A stretch of 64,000 bases of DNA from an uncultured Collinsella sp. (lineage in GTDB: Bacteria; Actinomycetota; Coriobacteriia; Coriobacteriales; Coriobacteriaceae): positions 37,672-101,671 of the forward strand of contig UQMY01000001.1 in NCBI GenBank assembly GCA_900542325.1, read 5' to 3'. Below, piece by piece: positions 43,423-51,909 of the stretch. Position numbers and translations under genes: made by a program. Numbering within the stretch: position 1 is the first letter of the stretch; every line of letters begins with the position of its first letter. Under the pieces are notes generated by a model, which was not told the origin of the DNA, did no database searches, and was given only the letters and a program-made list of their open reading frames with translations.

Positions 43423-44301
43423 GTGTACGATCGACGACTTGACGCTATTTCGGCCGCCGCGGAGCTGGGAAGTTTCTCGCGTGCCGCGGCAAAGCTGCGC
43501 GTGTCGACGCCGGCGCTCGTCAAGCAGGTTTCGGGCTTCGAGGCCGAGTTCGGCATCACGCTGTTCGAGCGCTCGCATTCGGGCGTCAAGGTGACGCCGG
43601 CGGGTGCTCTGCTGGTGGACGACGCGCGCTCGATCATGCGCCAGTCCGAGGACGCACTGCGTCGTGCCCGACGCGCGGCGGGCGATGGCGGCGCCGTGCG
43701 CCTGGGTGTGTCGATGATGTGCCCGGGGCGCCATACACTCGCGCTATGGCCGCAGCTGCACGACATGGAACCGCGTTTGCGTTTTGAGATTGTGCCGGTG
43801 GGGGACCTTTACGATGAGCACGAGACCGTTATGCGCAGTCTGGGACGCGAGGTCGACGTGGTGCAGTCGAGTTTTTCGACCCCGCGCTGGGGAGACGCCT
43901 GCCAAAAGCTTCGCATCGTTACCGTGCCGTTTTATATCGACGTGCCGCGCACAAGCCGACTCGCGCGCAAGACGCGCATCACGGTTGCCGACCTGGAGGG
44001 TATGCGCCTGCGCGTGCTTCGTCACGGCAACGACGCCATGGACAGCCTGCGTATCGATCTTTTGGCCGACGGCGGCGTGGACGTGATCGACGTGGACAGC
44101 TTTGACTTTGCGCTTTTTAACGAGGCGGAGGAAAAGGGCGACGCGGTGCTCACCTGCGGAGCGTGGTCGGGCGTGCACCCGGCCTTTGTGGGCGTACCGT
44201 TTTTGTGCGGCCGCGAGGTGCCGGTCTATTTGCACTACCCGCTCGAGCCCACCCTCCAAGTCCAAAAATTCGTCAACGCCATTGCCCAACTCCTCAAGTA
44301 G
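43423..44301 (+). CDS. LysR family transcriptional regulator
   Basis: A 292-aa regulator. The N-terminal HTH (YDRRLDAISAAAELGSFSRAAAKLRVSTPALVKQVSGFEAEFGITLFER) is typical, followed by a periplasmic-binding-like effector domain. GTG was chosen as start because GGGAG lies eight bases upstream and the HTH begins at the usual distance. It is divergent from the SDR/MFS/Gfo-Idh set, the classical LysR arrangement, so it probably activates those genes with a substrate-derived inducer. Confidence 0.86.
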   Translation: MYDRRLDAISAAAELGSFSRAAAKLRVSTPALVKQVSGFEAEFGITLFERSHSGVKVTPAGALLVDDARSIMRQSEDALRRARRAAGDGGAVRLGVSMMCPGRHTLALWPQLHDMEPRLRFEIVPVGDLYDEHETVMRSLGREVDVVQSSFSTPRWGDACQKLRIVTVPFYIDVPRTSRLARKTRITVADLEGMRLRVLRHGNDAMDSLRIDLLADGGVDVIDVDSFDFALFNEAEEKGDAVLTCGAWSGVHPAFVGVPFLCGREVPVYLHYPLEPTLQVQKFVNAIAQLLK

Positions 44302-44313
44302 CTCACACAAAAC

Positions 44314-44341
44314 GAGGCCCTGGCCAAACGGCCAGGGCCTC
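44314..44341. terminator. Hairpin after the LysR gene
   Basis: GAGGCCCTGGCC and GGCCAGGGCCTC are perfectly paired over 12 bp with an AAAC loop; the downstream T content is modest. Confidence 0.65.
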
Positions 44342-44383
44342 ACTAACCTTTATTCCGTTTTAAACGACGGGCTGATCACGCGT

Positions 44384-44492
44384 AGGAGGGTGCCCCGTGG
44401 ACGGCGGTGTATTTCCTCCGCGCGCAGTTTCGCAGCGCAGCGAGAATGTTTGAGCACGGAGGAGTTACCCCGCCGCCCCGGGGAACCCTCCG
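44384..44492. repeat. Long imperfect palindrome
   Basis: The left arm (44384-44420, AGGAGGGTGCCCCG... to TCCTCCG) and right arm (44457-44492, CGGAGGA... to CCCTCC) pair in four blocks: GGAGGGT, CCCCG, GGCGG and TCCTCCG. Small internal loops separate them. It lies between the convergent LysR and ABC genes. Confidence 0.6.
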
Positions 44493-44505
44493 TCAGTAAT
44501 CGTTC

Positions 44506-46425
44506 CTACTCCAGCTCAAACGCACCCGTGTAGAGCTGGTAGTAATACCCGCGCTTGGCGATCAGTTCGTCGTGGTTGCCGCGCTCGATGATGCGGCCGT
44601 GGTCCAGGCAGATGATTGCGTCGGAGTTGCGCACGGTGGAGAGGCGGTGCGCGATGACAAACGTCGTGCGGCCCTCCATGAGCTTATCCATGCCCGCCTG
44701 AACGATGGCCTCGGTGCGGGTGTCGATGCTCGACGTTGCCTCGTCCAGAATCATTGCCGGCGGATCGGCGACGGCGGCGCGGGCGATCGAAATCAGCTGG
44801 CGCTGGCCCTGCGACAGCTGGGCGCCGTTGCCGGTGAGCATGGTGTCGTAGCCGTCGGGCAGGCGGGTGATAAAGTCGTCCGCGCCCGCGAGCTTGGCCG
44901 CCGCGATGCACTCCTCGTCGGTGGCATCCAGGTTGCCGTAGCGGATGTTATCCATCACGGTGCCGGTGAACAGGTTCACGTCCTGCAGCACGACGCCCAG
45001 GCTTCGGCGCAGGTCGGCCTTGCGGATCTTGTTGACGTTGATGCCGTCGTAGCGGATCTTGCCGTCGGCGATGTCGTAGAAGCGGTTGATGAGGTTGGTG
45101 ATGGTCGTCTTGCCGGCTCCGGTGGCGCCGACAAACGCGATCTTCTGGCCCGGCTTGGCAAACACGGACACGCCGTGCAGCACTTCGTGGTCGGGCGTGT
45201 AGCCAAAGTCGACGTTGTCCATGACCAGGTCGCCACGCAGCGGCACGTACTCGATCTCGCCGGTTGCGCGGTGCGGATGTTTCCACGCCCACATGCCGGT
45301 GTGGTGGTCAGCCTCCTCGAGCTGCCAGGTATCGGGGTTGACCTGCGCGTTGACGAGCGTCACATAGCCTTCGTCGGCTTCGGGCTTCTCGTCGATGAGC
45401 TCAAAGATACGGTCGGCGCCGGCGAGGCCCATGACCACGGCGTTGATCTGCTGCGAGATCTGGCCGATCTGTCCGCAGAACTGCTTGGTCATGTTGAGGA
45501 ACGGCACCACGACGGCGATCGACAGCGCCATGCCCGAGATGCTCAGGTTGGGCACGCCCAGCGCCAGGAAAATGCCGCCGGCAAGGGCCACCAGCACGTA
45601 GAGCAAGTTGCCCAGGTTCATAAGGATGGGCATGAGGATGTTGGCGTACATGTTGGCCTTCTGTGAGACCTCGAAGAGCTTTTCGTTGCGCTCGTCAAAA
45701 TCGGCCTCGGCGGCAGACTCGTGGCAGAACGCCTTGACGACCTTCTGACCGTTCATGACTTCCTCGATATGGCCCTCGACCACGCCGAGCTCGGTCTGCT
45801 GCGCAATGAAGAAACGCGCGGAATTGGAGCCGAGCAGCTTGGTCATAAAGGTCATAAAGGCGACGCCGGCGATGATGACCAGGCACATCCACACGCTGTA
45901 GTACAGCATGATAAAGAACACCGTGACGATGATGATGATCGTCATGAGCAGGTTGGGCAGCGACTGACTGATCATCTGGCGCAGCGTATCGATGTCGTTG
46001 GTGTAGTGGCTCATGATATCGCCGCGCTGGTGCGTGTCGAAGTAGCGGATCGGCAGGTCCTGCATGCGGTTGAACATCATCTCGCGCAGCTTCTCGAGCG
46101 AGCCCTGCGTGACGATAGCCATGGCGCGGTTCCAGAAGAGCGAGGACAGGACACCGACGCCGTAGATGCAGGCGAGGGTGGTCACGAGCTGCAGAATCTT
46201 GGGCTGTGCGGCTTCCCAATCGCCCGACTGCCACGATTCGCTAATAATCTGCAGGGCGCTCTGCAGGAAGGTCGCGCCGATGGAGTTGATGATGGCGCAG
46301 AGCACCACGCCGGCGACGACAAGGGGCAAAAGCACGGGATAGAAGTCAAAGAGCGTCTTGATGAGGCGCGACATGGTGCCGCCCTTACGGTTGAGCGCGC
46401 GCTCGGCGGTCGTTGCCTTACTCAT
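44506..46425 (-). CDS. ABC exporter subunit with catalytic ATPase site (ABC pair 3)
   Basis: A 639-aa half transporter. The nucleotide-binding domain has Walker A GATGAGKTT (near 431), signature LSQGQRQLI (non-consensus) and Walker B MILDEATSSIDT with the catalytic Glu. An insertion before the domain (TLVNAQVNPDTWQLEEADHHTGMW...) is longer than usual. The ATG lies behind AAGGAGG and overlaps the stop of its partner by eight bases, indicating translational coupling. An upstream extension of 61 codons would lie inside the partner and is rejected. Confidence 0.88.
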   Translation of the reverse strand: MSKATTAERALNRKGGTMSRLIKTLFDFYPVLLPLVVAGVVLCAIINSIGATFLQSALQIISESWQSGDWEAAQPKILQLVTTLACIYGVGVLSSLFWNRAMAIVTQGSLEKLREMMFNRMQDLPIRYFDTHQRGDIMSHYTNDIDTLRQMISQSLPNLLMTIIIIVTVFFIMLYYSVWMCLVIIAGVAFMTFMTKLLGSNSARFFIAQQTELGVVEGHIEEVMNGQKVVKAFCHESAAEADFDERNEKLFEVSQKANMYANILMPILMNLGNLLYVLVALAGGIFLALGVPNLSISGMALSIAVVVPFLNMTKQFCGQIGQISQQINAVVMGLAGADRIFELIDEKPEADEGYVTLVNAQVNPDTWQLEEADHHTGMWAWKHPHRATGEIEYVPLRGDLVMDNVDFGYTPDHEVLHGVSVFAKPGQKIAFVGATGAGKTTITNLINRFYDIADGKIRYDGINVNKIRKADLRRSLGVVLQDVNLFTGTVMDNIRYGNLDATDEECIAAAKLAGADDFITRLPDGYDTMLTGNGAQLSQGQRQLISIARAAVADPPAMILDEATSSIDTRTEAIVQAGMDKLMEGRTTFVIAHRLSTVRNSDAIICLDHGRIIERGNHDELIAKRGYYYQLYTGAFELE

Positions 46426-48232
46426 GTGCCTCGCCTCCTTCCTGGGTCTGAGCTTGCGTTGCGGATGCCTCGGTGTCGGCCTCGACGGCCCCTTCGCCCT
46501 CGGCAGACATCTTGTTTTGCGAGGTAAAGGTCTCTCGGTAGATCTCGCTCGTCTTGAGCAGCTCTTCGTGGTTGCCGATCTGTGCGATGCGGCCGCCCTC
46601 CATGACAATGATGCGGTCTGCGTCCTGCACGGAGCTGATGCGCTGGGCGATGATGAGCTTGGTCGTGTTGGGCAGATAGCTTGCCAGGCCTGCGCGAATC
46701 TTGGCGTCAGTCTTGGTGTCGACGGCGCTGGTGGAGTCGTCCAGGATCAAGATCTTGGGGCGACGCAACAGGGCGCGTGCAATGCACAGGCGCTGCTTCT
46801 GACCGCCCGAAACATTAGAGCCGCCCTGTTCGATCCAGGTGTCGTAGCCCTTGGGGAAACCGTCGACAAACTCGTCGGCGCAGGCCAGATGCGCTGCCTC
46901 GCGGACTTCCTCGTCGGTGGCGTTCGGGTCGCCCCAACGCAGGTTCTCGGCGATGGTGCCGCTAAACAGCACGTTTTTCTGCAGCACCATGGCGACCTGG
47001 TGACGCAGCGCGTCCAGGTCGTAGTCGCGCACGTCCACGCCGCCCACGCGCACAGCGCCTTCGGTGGTGTCGTACAGGCGGGCGATGAGGTTAACGAGCG
47101 TGGACTTGGCCGAGCCGGTGCCGCCGATGATGCCGATGGTCTCGCCGCTCGTAATGTGCAGGTCGATATCGTCGAGCGCCTGGCGCTTCGCATGCTTGGA
47201 ATACTTAAAGCTCACGTGGTCAAAGTCGATGGAACCGTCGGCAACCTCGAGCACGGGCTCGGCGGGATCGGCGATCGTGGGCTCGGCGGCCAGCACCTCG
47301 GCAATGCGGTGTGCCGATTCGTCGGCCATGGTCACCATGACAAAGATCATCGACAGCTGCATCAGGCTCATGAGAATCTGGAAACCATAGGTAAAGGTCG
47401 AGGAGAGCTGGCCCACGTCGAACAGCGTGCCCTGGCTCGTGATGATGAGCTTGGAGCCCAGGTAGATGATGACGACAAACGCGCCGTTGACGCAGATGTT
47501 CATCATGGGGTTGTTAAAGGCGAGCAGCTTCTCGGCGCGGGTGAAGTCCATCTGGACGTCGCGCGCGGCGGTCGCGAACTTCTCCTTCTCAAAGTCTTCG
47601 CGCACATAGCTCTTGACCACGCGCATGCCGGTGACGTTTTCCTCAACGGACTCGTTAAGGGCATCATACTTGTGGAACACGCGCGAGAAGATGGGGCGCA
47701 CCTTAAAGATGATAAAGAACAGTCCAAAGCCCAGCAGCGGAATGATGACCAGGTAGACCATGGCGACGCTGCCGCCCATGATAAACGCCATGGTAAAGGC
47801 GAAGATCAATACCAGCGGCGCGCGCACGGCGATACGGATGATCATCATAAAGGCCTGCTGCACGTTGTTGATATCGGTGGTCAGGCGCGTGACGAGCGAG
47901 GAGCTCGAGAACTCATCGATGTTGGCAAAGCTGAACGTCTGGATCTTGTAGAACAGGTCGTGACGCAGGTTCTTGGCGAACCCGCAGCTCGCATGGCTGC
48001 AGGTGACGCCGGCCGCGGCGCCAAAAGCAAGGGATGTTAGCGCGATGAGCACCAAAAAGCCTGCGGTGGGAAGCATCTCGGCTACGGTGGCGCCGTCTTT
48101 GATGGCGTCGATCAGGTTGGCGGTGATAAATGGAATCAGCATCTCGCAGAGCACCTCGCCAAGCACGAGCAGCGGCGTGGCAACAGTGACTTTCATATAG
48201 TCGCGGATGCTTCCCATGAGGGTTTTAATCAT
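46418..48232 (-). CDS. ABC exporter subunit with degenerate ATPase site (ABC pair 3)
   Basis: A 604-aa half transporter. Walker A is GGTGSAKST (near 367), with Ala in place of the Gly before Lys. The signature is VSGGQKQRL, and Walker B is LILDDSTSAVDT with Asp for Glu. It is the regulatory half of the heterodimer, as in the other two pairs. A Glu/Gln/Ala-rich acidic tail ends the protein. GGGAGG precedes the ATG, which overlaps the MarR gene end by eight bases, so MarR and both ABC genes form one operon. Confidence 0.88.
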   Translation of the reverse strand: MIKTLMGSIRDYMKVTVATPLLVLGEVLCEMLIPFITANLIDAIKDGATVAEMLPTAGFLVLIALTSLAFGAAAGVTCSHASCGFAKNLRHDLFYKIQTFSFANIDEFSSSSLVTRLTTDINNVQQAFMMIIRIAVRAPLVLIFAFTMAFIMGGSVAMVYLVIIPLLGFGLFFIIFKVRPIFSRVFHKYDALNESVEENVTGMRVVKSYVREDFEKEKFATAARDVQMDFTRAEKLLAFNNPMMNICVNGAFVVIIYLGSKLIITSQGTLFDVGQLSSTFTYGFQILMSLMQLSMIFVMVTMADESAHRIAEVLAAEPTIADPAEPVLEVADGSIDFDHVSFKYSKHAKRQALDDIDLHITSGETIGIIGGTGSAKSTLVNLIARLYDTTEGAVRVGGVDVRDYDLDALRHQVAMVLQKNVLFSGTIAENLRWGDPNATDEEVREAAHLACADEFVDGFPKGYDTWIEQGGSNVSGGQKQRLCIARALLRRPKILILDDSTSAVDTKTDAKIRAGLASYLPNTTKLIIAQRISSVQDADRIIVMEGGRIAQIGNHEELLKTSEIYRETFTSQNKMSAEGEGAVEADTEASATQAQTQEGGEAHE

Positions 48233-48728
48233 CCAGTTCCTCCCAGGTTACGCGGATTTTATCGAGCATTTCGGCGAGGTCCTCGCGCTCGTCGTGGGTG
48301 AGCGCGCTAAAGGCCCGTTCTCTAAAGCGGATGCGGGCCGCCTGGTCGATGCGGGCGTTTTCTCGGCCGGTTTCGGTCAGGCGAATGGTGAGTTGCCGTC
48401 GATCCTTGGGGTTACGGCTGCGCTCGATGAGGCCGTTGAGCTCGAGCTTGGACAGGATCTCGGAAAGCGATCCCGGCTTGAGGTCAAAGTGCATGCCGAG
48501 CTCCTGCTGCGACATCTCGCCGCCGGGTTGCTTGGCCAGCAGGCAGATGATGGGCGCCTTGCCGGATACGCCTCCGCCATGAAAGTGCATGTAATGGCCG
48601 CAAAAGCCCAGGCCGCTCAGGATGCGCTTGGCGAGTTTGTCTTCGGCGCTGACCGCTTCGGGTATGTCTACCGGTTGCGACGGGTCACCGCCGGGCTCAT
48701 GCGGAAGGACGAGTGGTTCAACACACAT
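48225..48728 (-). CDS. MarR family transcriptional regulator
   Basis: A 167-aa regulator. The winged helix is visible as GEMSQQELGMHFDLKPGSLSEILSKLELNGLIERSRNPKDRRQLTIRLTETG. The N-terminal 45 residues with HxH and Cys (GFCGHYMHFHGGG) are longer than usual and might sense a ligand or metal. It is the first gene of ABC operon 3, and a perfect 9-bp inverted repeat upstream is a likely autoregulatory operator. The AAAGGAG is 13 bases from the ATG, so the start is slightly uncertain. Confidence 0.87.
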   Translation of the reverse strand: MCVEPLVLPHEPGGDPSQPVDIPEAVSAEDKLAKRILSGLGFCGHYMHFHGGGVSGKAPIICLLAKQPGGEMSQQELGMHFDLKPGSLSEILSKLELNGLIERSRNPKDRRQLTIRLTETGRENARIDQAARIRFRERAFSALTHDEREDLAEMLDKIRVTWEELDD

Positions 48729-48749
48729 ATCTAAGCTTCGCTCCTTTCT

Positions 48750-48785
48750 TTAGTTAGGTAGTTGAATTGTTTTGTGCCTAACTAA
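48750..48785 (-). promoter_or_regulatory. MarR operator candidate
   Basis: TTAGTTAGG (48750-48758) and CCTAACTAA (48777-48785) are a perfect 9-bp inverted repeat separated by 18 bp, starting 22 bases upstream of the MarR gene. A nearby TAGTTGAATT partly repeats the half-site. Confidence 0.6.
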
Positions 48786-48845
48786 TTTAGGAGCACGGTA
48801 AATAAATGTCAAGGTACCAAACTTATTATGTTCGAGCGGCACTTA

Positions 48846-48912
48846 GGGACGTTCCTTATGTGCCGGCATTTGGGGACACTCCTTGTGTCGACTAGTCATT
48901 TAAGAACGTCCC
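48846..48912. repeat. Inverted repeat with GGGACGTTC ends
   Basis: GGGACGTTC and GAACGTCCC are perfect 9-bp ends of a 67-bp block that also contains the related GGGGACACTCC and GTGTCGAC segments. The flanking 326-bp gap holds the MarR operator on one side and no recognisable gene. Confidence 0.55.
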
Positions 48913-49054
48913 CAACGACTAACTTCCTCCTTCCCGTAACCTTTCCGCAACAATTCGTCCTCTGCGGTGCCAGCGCCCGTTCACAACGTCCCCTGCGCTA
49001 CACTTAGTCGCACTGTGGCGCTGCCGCGCCGCGCCCGAAACAAGGGAGACCCTC

Positions 49055-49879
49055 ATGAAGAATACTCAGCTGCTGCTGATTAACGATATGTGCGGCTACG
49101 GCAAGGTCGCGCTTTCCGCCATGCTGCCGGTGCTGTCGCATATGGGTTACCGTATCCACAATCTGCCGACGGCACTTGTGTCCGACACGCTCAACTACCC
49201 CAAGTTCTACATCCACGACACCACCGAGTACGTGCGTCAAAGCCTCGCTATCTGGGAGGAGCTCGGCTTTGAGTTCGACGCCATCTCGACCGGCTTTATC
49301 GTGACCGAGGAAGAGACGCGCATCATCTCGGACTTTTGCCACCGCCGTGCGCAAAAGGGCACCAAGGTGTTCGTCGATCCCATCATGGGTGACAACGGCA
49401 AGCTCTATGCCGGCGTGCCCGAGTCCACGATTGGCCTCATGCGGCACCTGCTGGAGTGCGCAGACTACGCGGTGCCCAACTACACCGAGGCCTGTCTGCT
49501 CGCCGATACGCCTATTGCAGAGCAGATCACGCCCGATGAGGCCCGCGCCCTTGTGGACGCCGTGCGCGAGTTGGGTGCCAAGTCGGTGGTCATTACGAGC
49601 GCCGTGGTCAATGGCACGAACGCGGTTATCGGTTACGACCATGTAGCGGGGGAGTACTTCACGATTCCCTTTGAGCTCATTCCGGTCTATTTCCCGGGTA
49701 CGGGCGACACGTTCTCGGCAGTGCTCGTCGGCCGCGTTATGGCAGGTTGGAGTCTGCAGCGCGCGACGGCCGATGCCATGCGCGTGGTGGCGGAGCTTAT
49801 CGAGCGCAATGCCGACCAAGAGGACAAGTCGGCCGGCCTGCCCATCGAGGCCTGCCTGGATGTGATTGACCATGAGTAA
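49055..49879 (+). CDS. Pyridoxamine/pyridoxal kinase family protein
   Basis: A 274-aa ribokinase-fold kinase. The N-terminal LLINDMCGYGKVALSAMLPVLSHMGYRIHNLPTALVSDTLNYP is characteristic of PdxK/PdxY-type enzymes. VFVDPIMGDNGKLY, VPNYTEACLL and FPGTGDTFSAVLVGRV carry the ATP and catalytic motifs. It should phosphorylate a B6 vitamer for PLP salvage. GGGAG precedes the ATG. The last eight bases overlap the next gene, so the two are translationally coupled. Confidence 0.9.
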   Translation: MKNTQLLLINDMCGYGKVALSAMLPVLSHMGYRIHNLPTALVSDTLNYPKFYIHDTTEYVRQSLAIWEELGFEFDAISTGFIVTEEETRIISDFCHRRAQKGTKVFVDPIMGDNGKLYAGVPESTIGLMRHLLECADYAVPNYTEACLLADTPIAEQITPDEARALVDAVRELGAKSVVITSAVVNGTNAVIGYDHVAGEYFTIPFELIPVYFPGTGDTFSAVLVGRVMAGWSLQRATADAMRVVAELIERNADQEDKSAGLPIEACLDVIDHE

Positions 49880-50201
49880 CGCTGGCGAGGGCGGCGTCAA
49901 GCCTGTGGGCGAGAACGGGCCGCTCGGCGCGCCGCGTGGCAAGCGGCCGCGTATCCGCGTGAGCTGCGTGGACCAGCTGGGGACGTGCCGCTGCCACCAT
50001 GGTCACAAGCCGGGCGACGTCTTTGACTTTGACCGAGACCGCGGCAAGATGTGCGCCATGGCCTGTCACGTGGGCTTTCCCTATATCGATATCCTGCGCT
50101 ATGGCGGAACCGTGCCTGGCAACGAGCCTGGCACGGCAAAGTTCTGCTGCCCCGAGATTGATACGCTGAACGTCTGGCTTGCCGAGATCGTCGACGAGTA
50201 A
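49872..50201 (+). CDS. TIGR04076-like small Cys-rich protein
   Basis: A 109-aa protein with a basic, Pro-rich N-terminus. A core CVDQLGTCRCHHGHKPGDVFDFD...KMCAMACHVGFPYIDILRYGG...KFCCPEID resembles the TIGR04076 family of unknown function. Seven or more Cys plus His residues suggest metal or Fe-S binding. It overlaps the pyridoxamine kinase gene and shares its start region, implying coupled expression and possibly a link to B6 metabolism. An alternative TTG start lies two codons upstream. Confidence 0.75.
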   Translation: MSNAGEGGVKPVGENGPLGAPRGKRPRIRVSCVDQLGTCRCHHGHKPGDVFDFDRDRGKMCAMACHVGFPYIDILRYGGTVPGNEPGTAKFCCPEIDTLNVWLAEIVDE

Positions 50202-50203
50202 CC

Positions 50204-50296
50204 GAGCGAGGATTTTCTCCCGTCGAAATATCGAGCGTGGATTATCTCCCGTTTTGGGCGCAATTTCGCACTCAAAGTGGGAGATAGTCCTCGCTC
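50204..50296. repeat. Family C hairpin repeat, copy 1, with doubled 5' arm
   Basis: Two tandem 5' arms, GAGCGAGGATTTTCTCCC (50204-50221) and GAGCGTGGATTATCTCCC (50233-50250), can each pair with the single 3' arm GGGAGATAGTCCTCGCTC (50279-50296). The second copy lies at 51910-51973, on the other side of the ATPase gene, in the same orientation. Confidence 0.75.
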
Positions 50297-50380
50297 GATT
50301 TGTATGCGAGAATCCCGACCTCACTTATGCCCATGCTTAGGCGCACGCGTCGTTGTTCTGTGCGCGAGTAAGCTCAAATT

Positions 50381-50459
50381 TCTGCATTTCATCCAATTTC
50401 GGTACTAAAAATCTCTGCATTTCATCGATAATAGTCGATATAAATATCTGCATTTCATT
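50381..50459 (+). repeat. Three direct repeats with exact 33-bp period
   Basis: TCTGCATTTCATC occurs at 50381, 50414 and 50447 (last base T in the third copy), each exactly 33 bp, about three helical turns, from the next. They end 22 bases before the ATPase start codon. Intervening sequence is AT-rich and unrelated, so these are iteron-like binding sites rather than a duplicated segment. Confidence 0.85.
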
Positions 50460-50481
50460 TATCGAGGCGATGGGAGAGCTT

Positions 50482-51843
50482 ATGTTGCGCAGGAAAATCG
50501 CTGATGAGCTTGATTGTTGGCAGAGATCCATTGAACGAAAGGCGTTGTTCGTCACGGGTTCTCGCCAAATCGGTAAGAGCTACTCGATTCGCGAGTTCGG
50601 TAAGTCAAACTACGCAACCTATATCGAGCTCAATCTCGCGGAAAATCGCCAGGCAAAAGATGCTCTTCTCGAGGCACGGGATGCCGATGATTTCATCAGC
50701 AGGGTGACGCTTCTTTCGGGAAAGCCGATAGCGCCAGGCAAAACGCTCGTGTTTATCGATGAGGTCCAAGAGGCCCCCGACATCATGACGATGGCAAAGT
50801 TCCTTGTTGAGGACGGGAGGTGCCACTGGGCGTTTTCGGGGTCAATGCTCGGGACCCAGTTCAAGGGCGTTAGGTCCTATCCTGTGGGATATGTTCACGA
50901 GCTTAGGATGTTCCCGCTCGATTTTGAGGAGTTTTGCTGGGCGATCGGGGTGAGCGAGGGAGCTCGCCAAACGATACGCGATGCGTGTATCAGCGAGAAG
51001 CCCATTCCTGATTACATTCATGACGCGATGATGGCAAACTTCAGGACCTATACCGTTGTCGGCGGAATGCCGGAGGTCGTGCAGCGTTTCCTTGACACGC
51101 GGGGCGACCTTGCCTCTGTTCGTCAGCTACAATCAGAGCTCAACGAACAGTACCGGCGGGATATCTCTAAGTATGCAAGCGGGCGAGCCCTTCAGGTGCA
51201 GAGCATTTACGATCAGCTCCCTATTATGCTCGAGGGCGAAAACAAACGCTTCGTGCTCAATTCCATTGACCCCAAGGCGCATTACGACAAGTACCAGCGA
51301 GATTTTGTCTGGCTTGTCGATGCCGGCGTTGCTCTCAAGGCCGATATCGTAACCGAGCCAAAATCGCCCCTGCTCAAGACGGCGCGGCCATCGCAGTTCA
51401 AGCTATATCAATCGGATACGGGCATGTTGATGGCGCGCTACCCCGTTGGAGTCGCCCAGGCGGCGTATCTTGATAGCAAGGAGCCCAATCTGGGCGGCAT
51501 TTACGAAAACGTGGTGGCCCAGCAGCTGGCTGCCCAGAATCGCCAGCTTTACTACTATCAGACGAAAAAGCGCGGCGAAGTGGACTTTGTGGTCGACGGA
51601 CCGGATGGGACGGCTGTCCCGATCGAGGTTAAATCGGGCTCCTATTACCACGCGCACGCTGCGCTCGGTCATGTGCTTGATACGGCCGAATATGGCGTAA
51701 GGCTCGGGATTGTTTTCTCGAGAGGCAACGTTGAGCGCAACGGAGCTGTTCTTTATTTGCCGCTATATGCGACCTGGGTCCTTTCGGATGTTTTGGGCGA
51801 CTCCCGTGCCGAGGGGATAAAGCTGGAGGTCAAGCCGGTCTAG
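50482..51843 (+). CDS. AAA_14/DUF4143 ATPase, copy 1
   Basis: A 453-aa protein with an N-terminal P-loop ATPase. Walker A is GSRQIGKS at 26-33, Walker B is TLVFIDEVQEAP, and GSMLGTQFKG is the sensor strand. A helical mid-region and a C-terminal DUF4143 domain with a restriction-endonuclease-like core follow (GEVDFVV ... PIEVKSG near 366-388; ExD and ExK residues present). Function of the family is unknown. The ATG behind GGGAG was chosen; in-frame upstream sequence is the iteron array. It is flanked by two family C hairpins and appears less GC-rich than its neighbours, suggesting acquisition. Confidence 0.87.
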   Translation: MLRRKIADELDCWQRSIERKALFVTGSRQIGKSYSIREFGKSNYATYIELNLAENRQAKDALLEARDADDFISRVTLLSGKPIAPGKTLVFIDEVQEAPDIMTMAKFLVEDGRCHWAFSGSMLGTQFKGVRSYPVGYVHELRMFPLDFEEFCWAIGVSEGARQTIRDACISEKPIPDYIHDAMMANFRTYTVVGGMPEVVQRFLDTRGDLASVRQLQSELNEQYRRDISKYASGRALQVQSIYDQLPIMLEGENKRFVLNSIDPKAHYDKYQRDFVWLVDAGVALKADIVTEPKSPLLKTARPSQFKLYQSDTGMLMARYPVGVAQAAYLDSKEPNLGGIYENVVAQQLAAQNRQLYYYQTKKRGEVDFVVDGPDGTAVPIEVKSGSYYHAHAALGHVLDTAEYGVRLGIVFSRGNVERNGAVLYLPLYATWVLSDVLGDSRAEGIKLEVKPV

Positions 51844-51855
51844 GGCCAGTCCCGA

Positions 51856-51886
51856 ATGTGACAAAGGGGCAGTCCCTTGGTCGTAT
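51856..51886. repeat. Family A palindromic repeat, copy 4 (degenerate)
   Basis: ATGTGACAAAGGG and the imperfect CCCTTGGTCGTAT follow the first ATPase gene. The right arm has diverged at several positions. Confidence 0.65.
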
Positions 51887-51909
51887 CGAGTTCCACTGCC
51901 CGAGAAAAT

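Noticed and set aside
50381..50459. Short CRISPR-like array
   Set aside because: The repeat unit is only about 13 bp, there are three copies, and no cas gene is present; iteron-type binding sites fit better.
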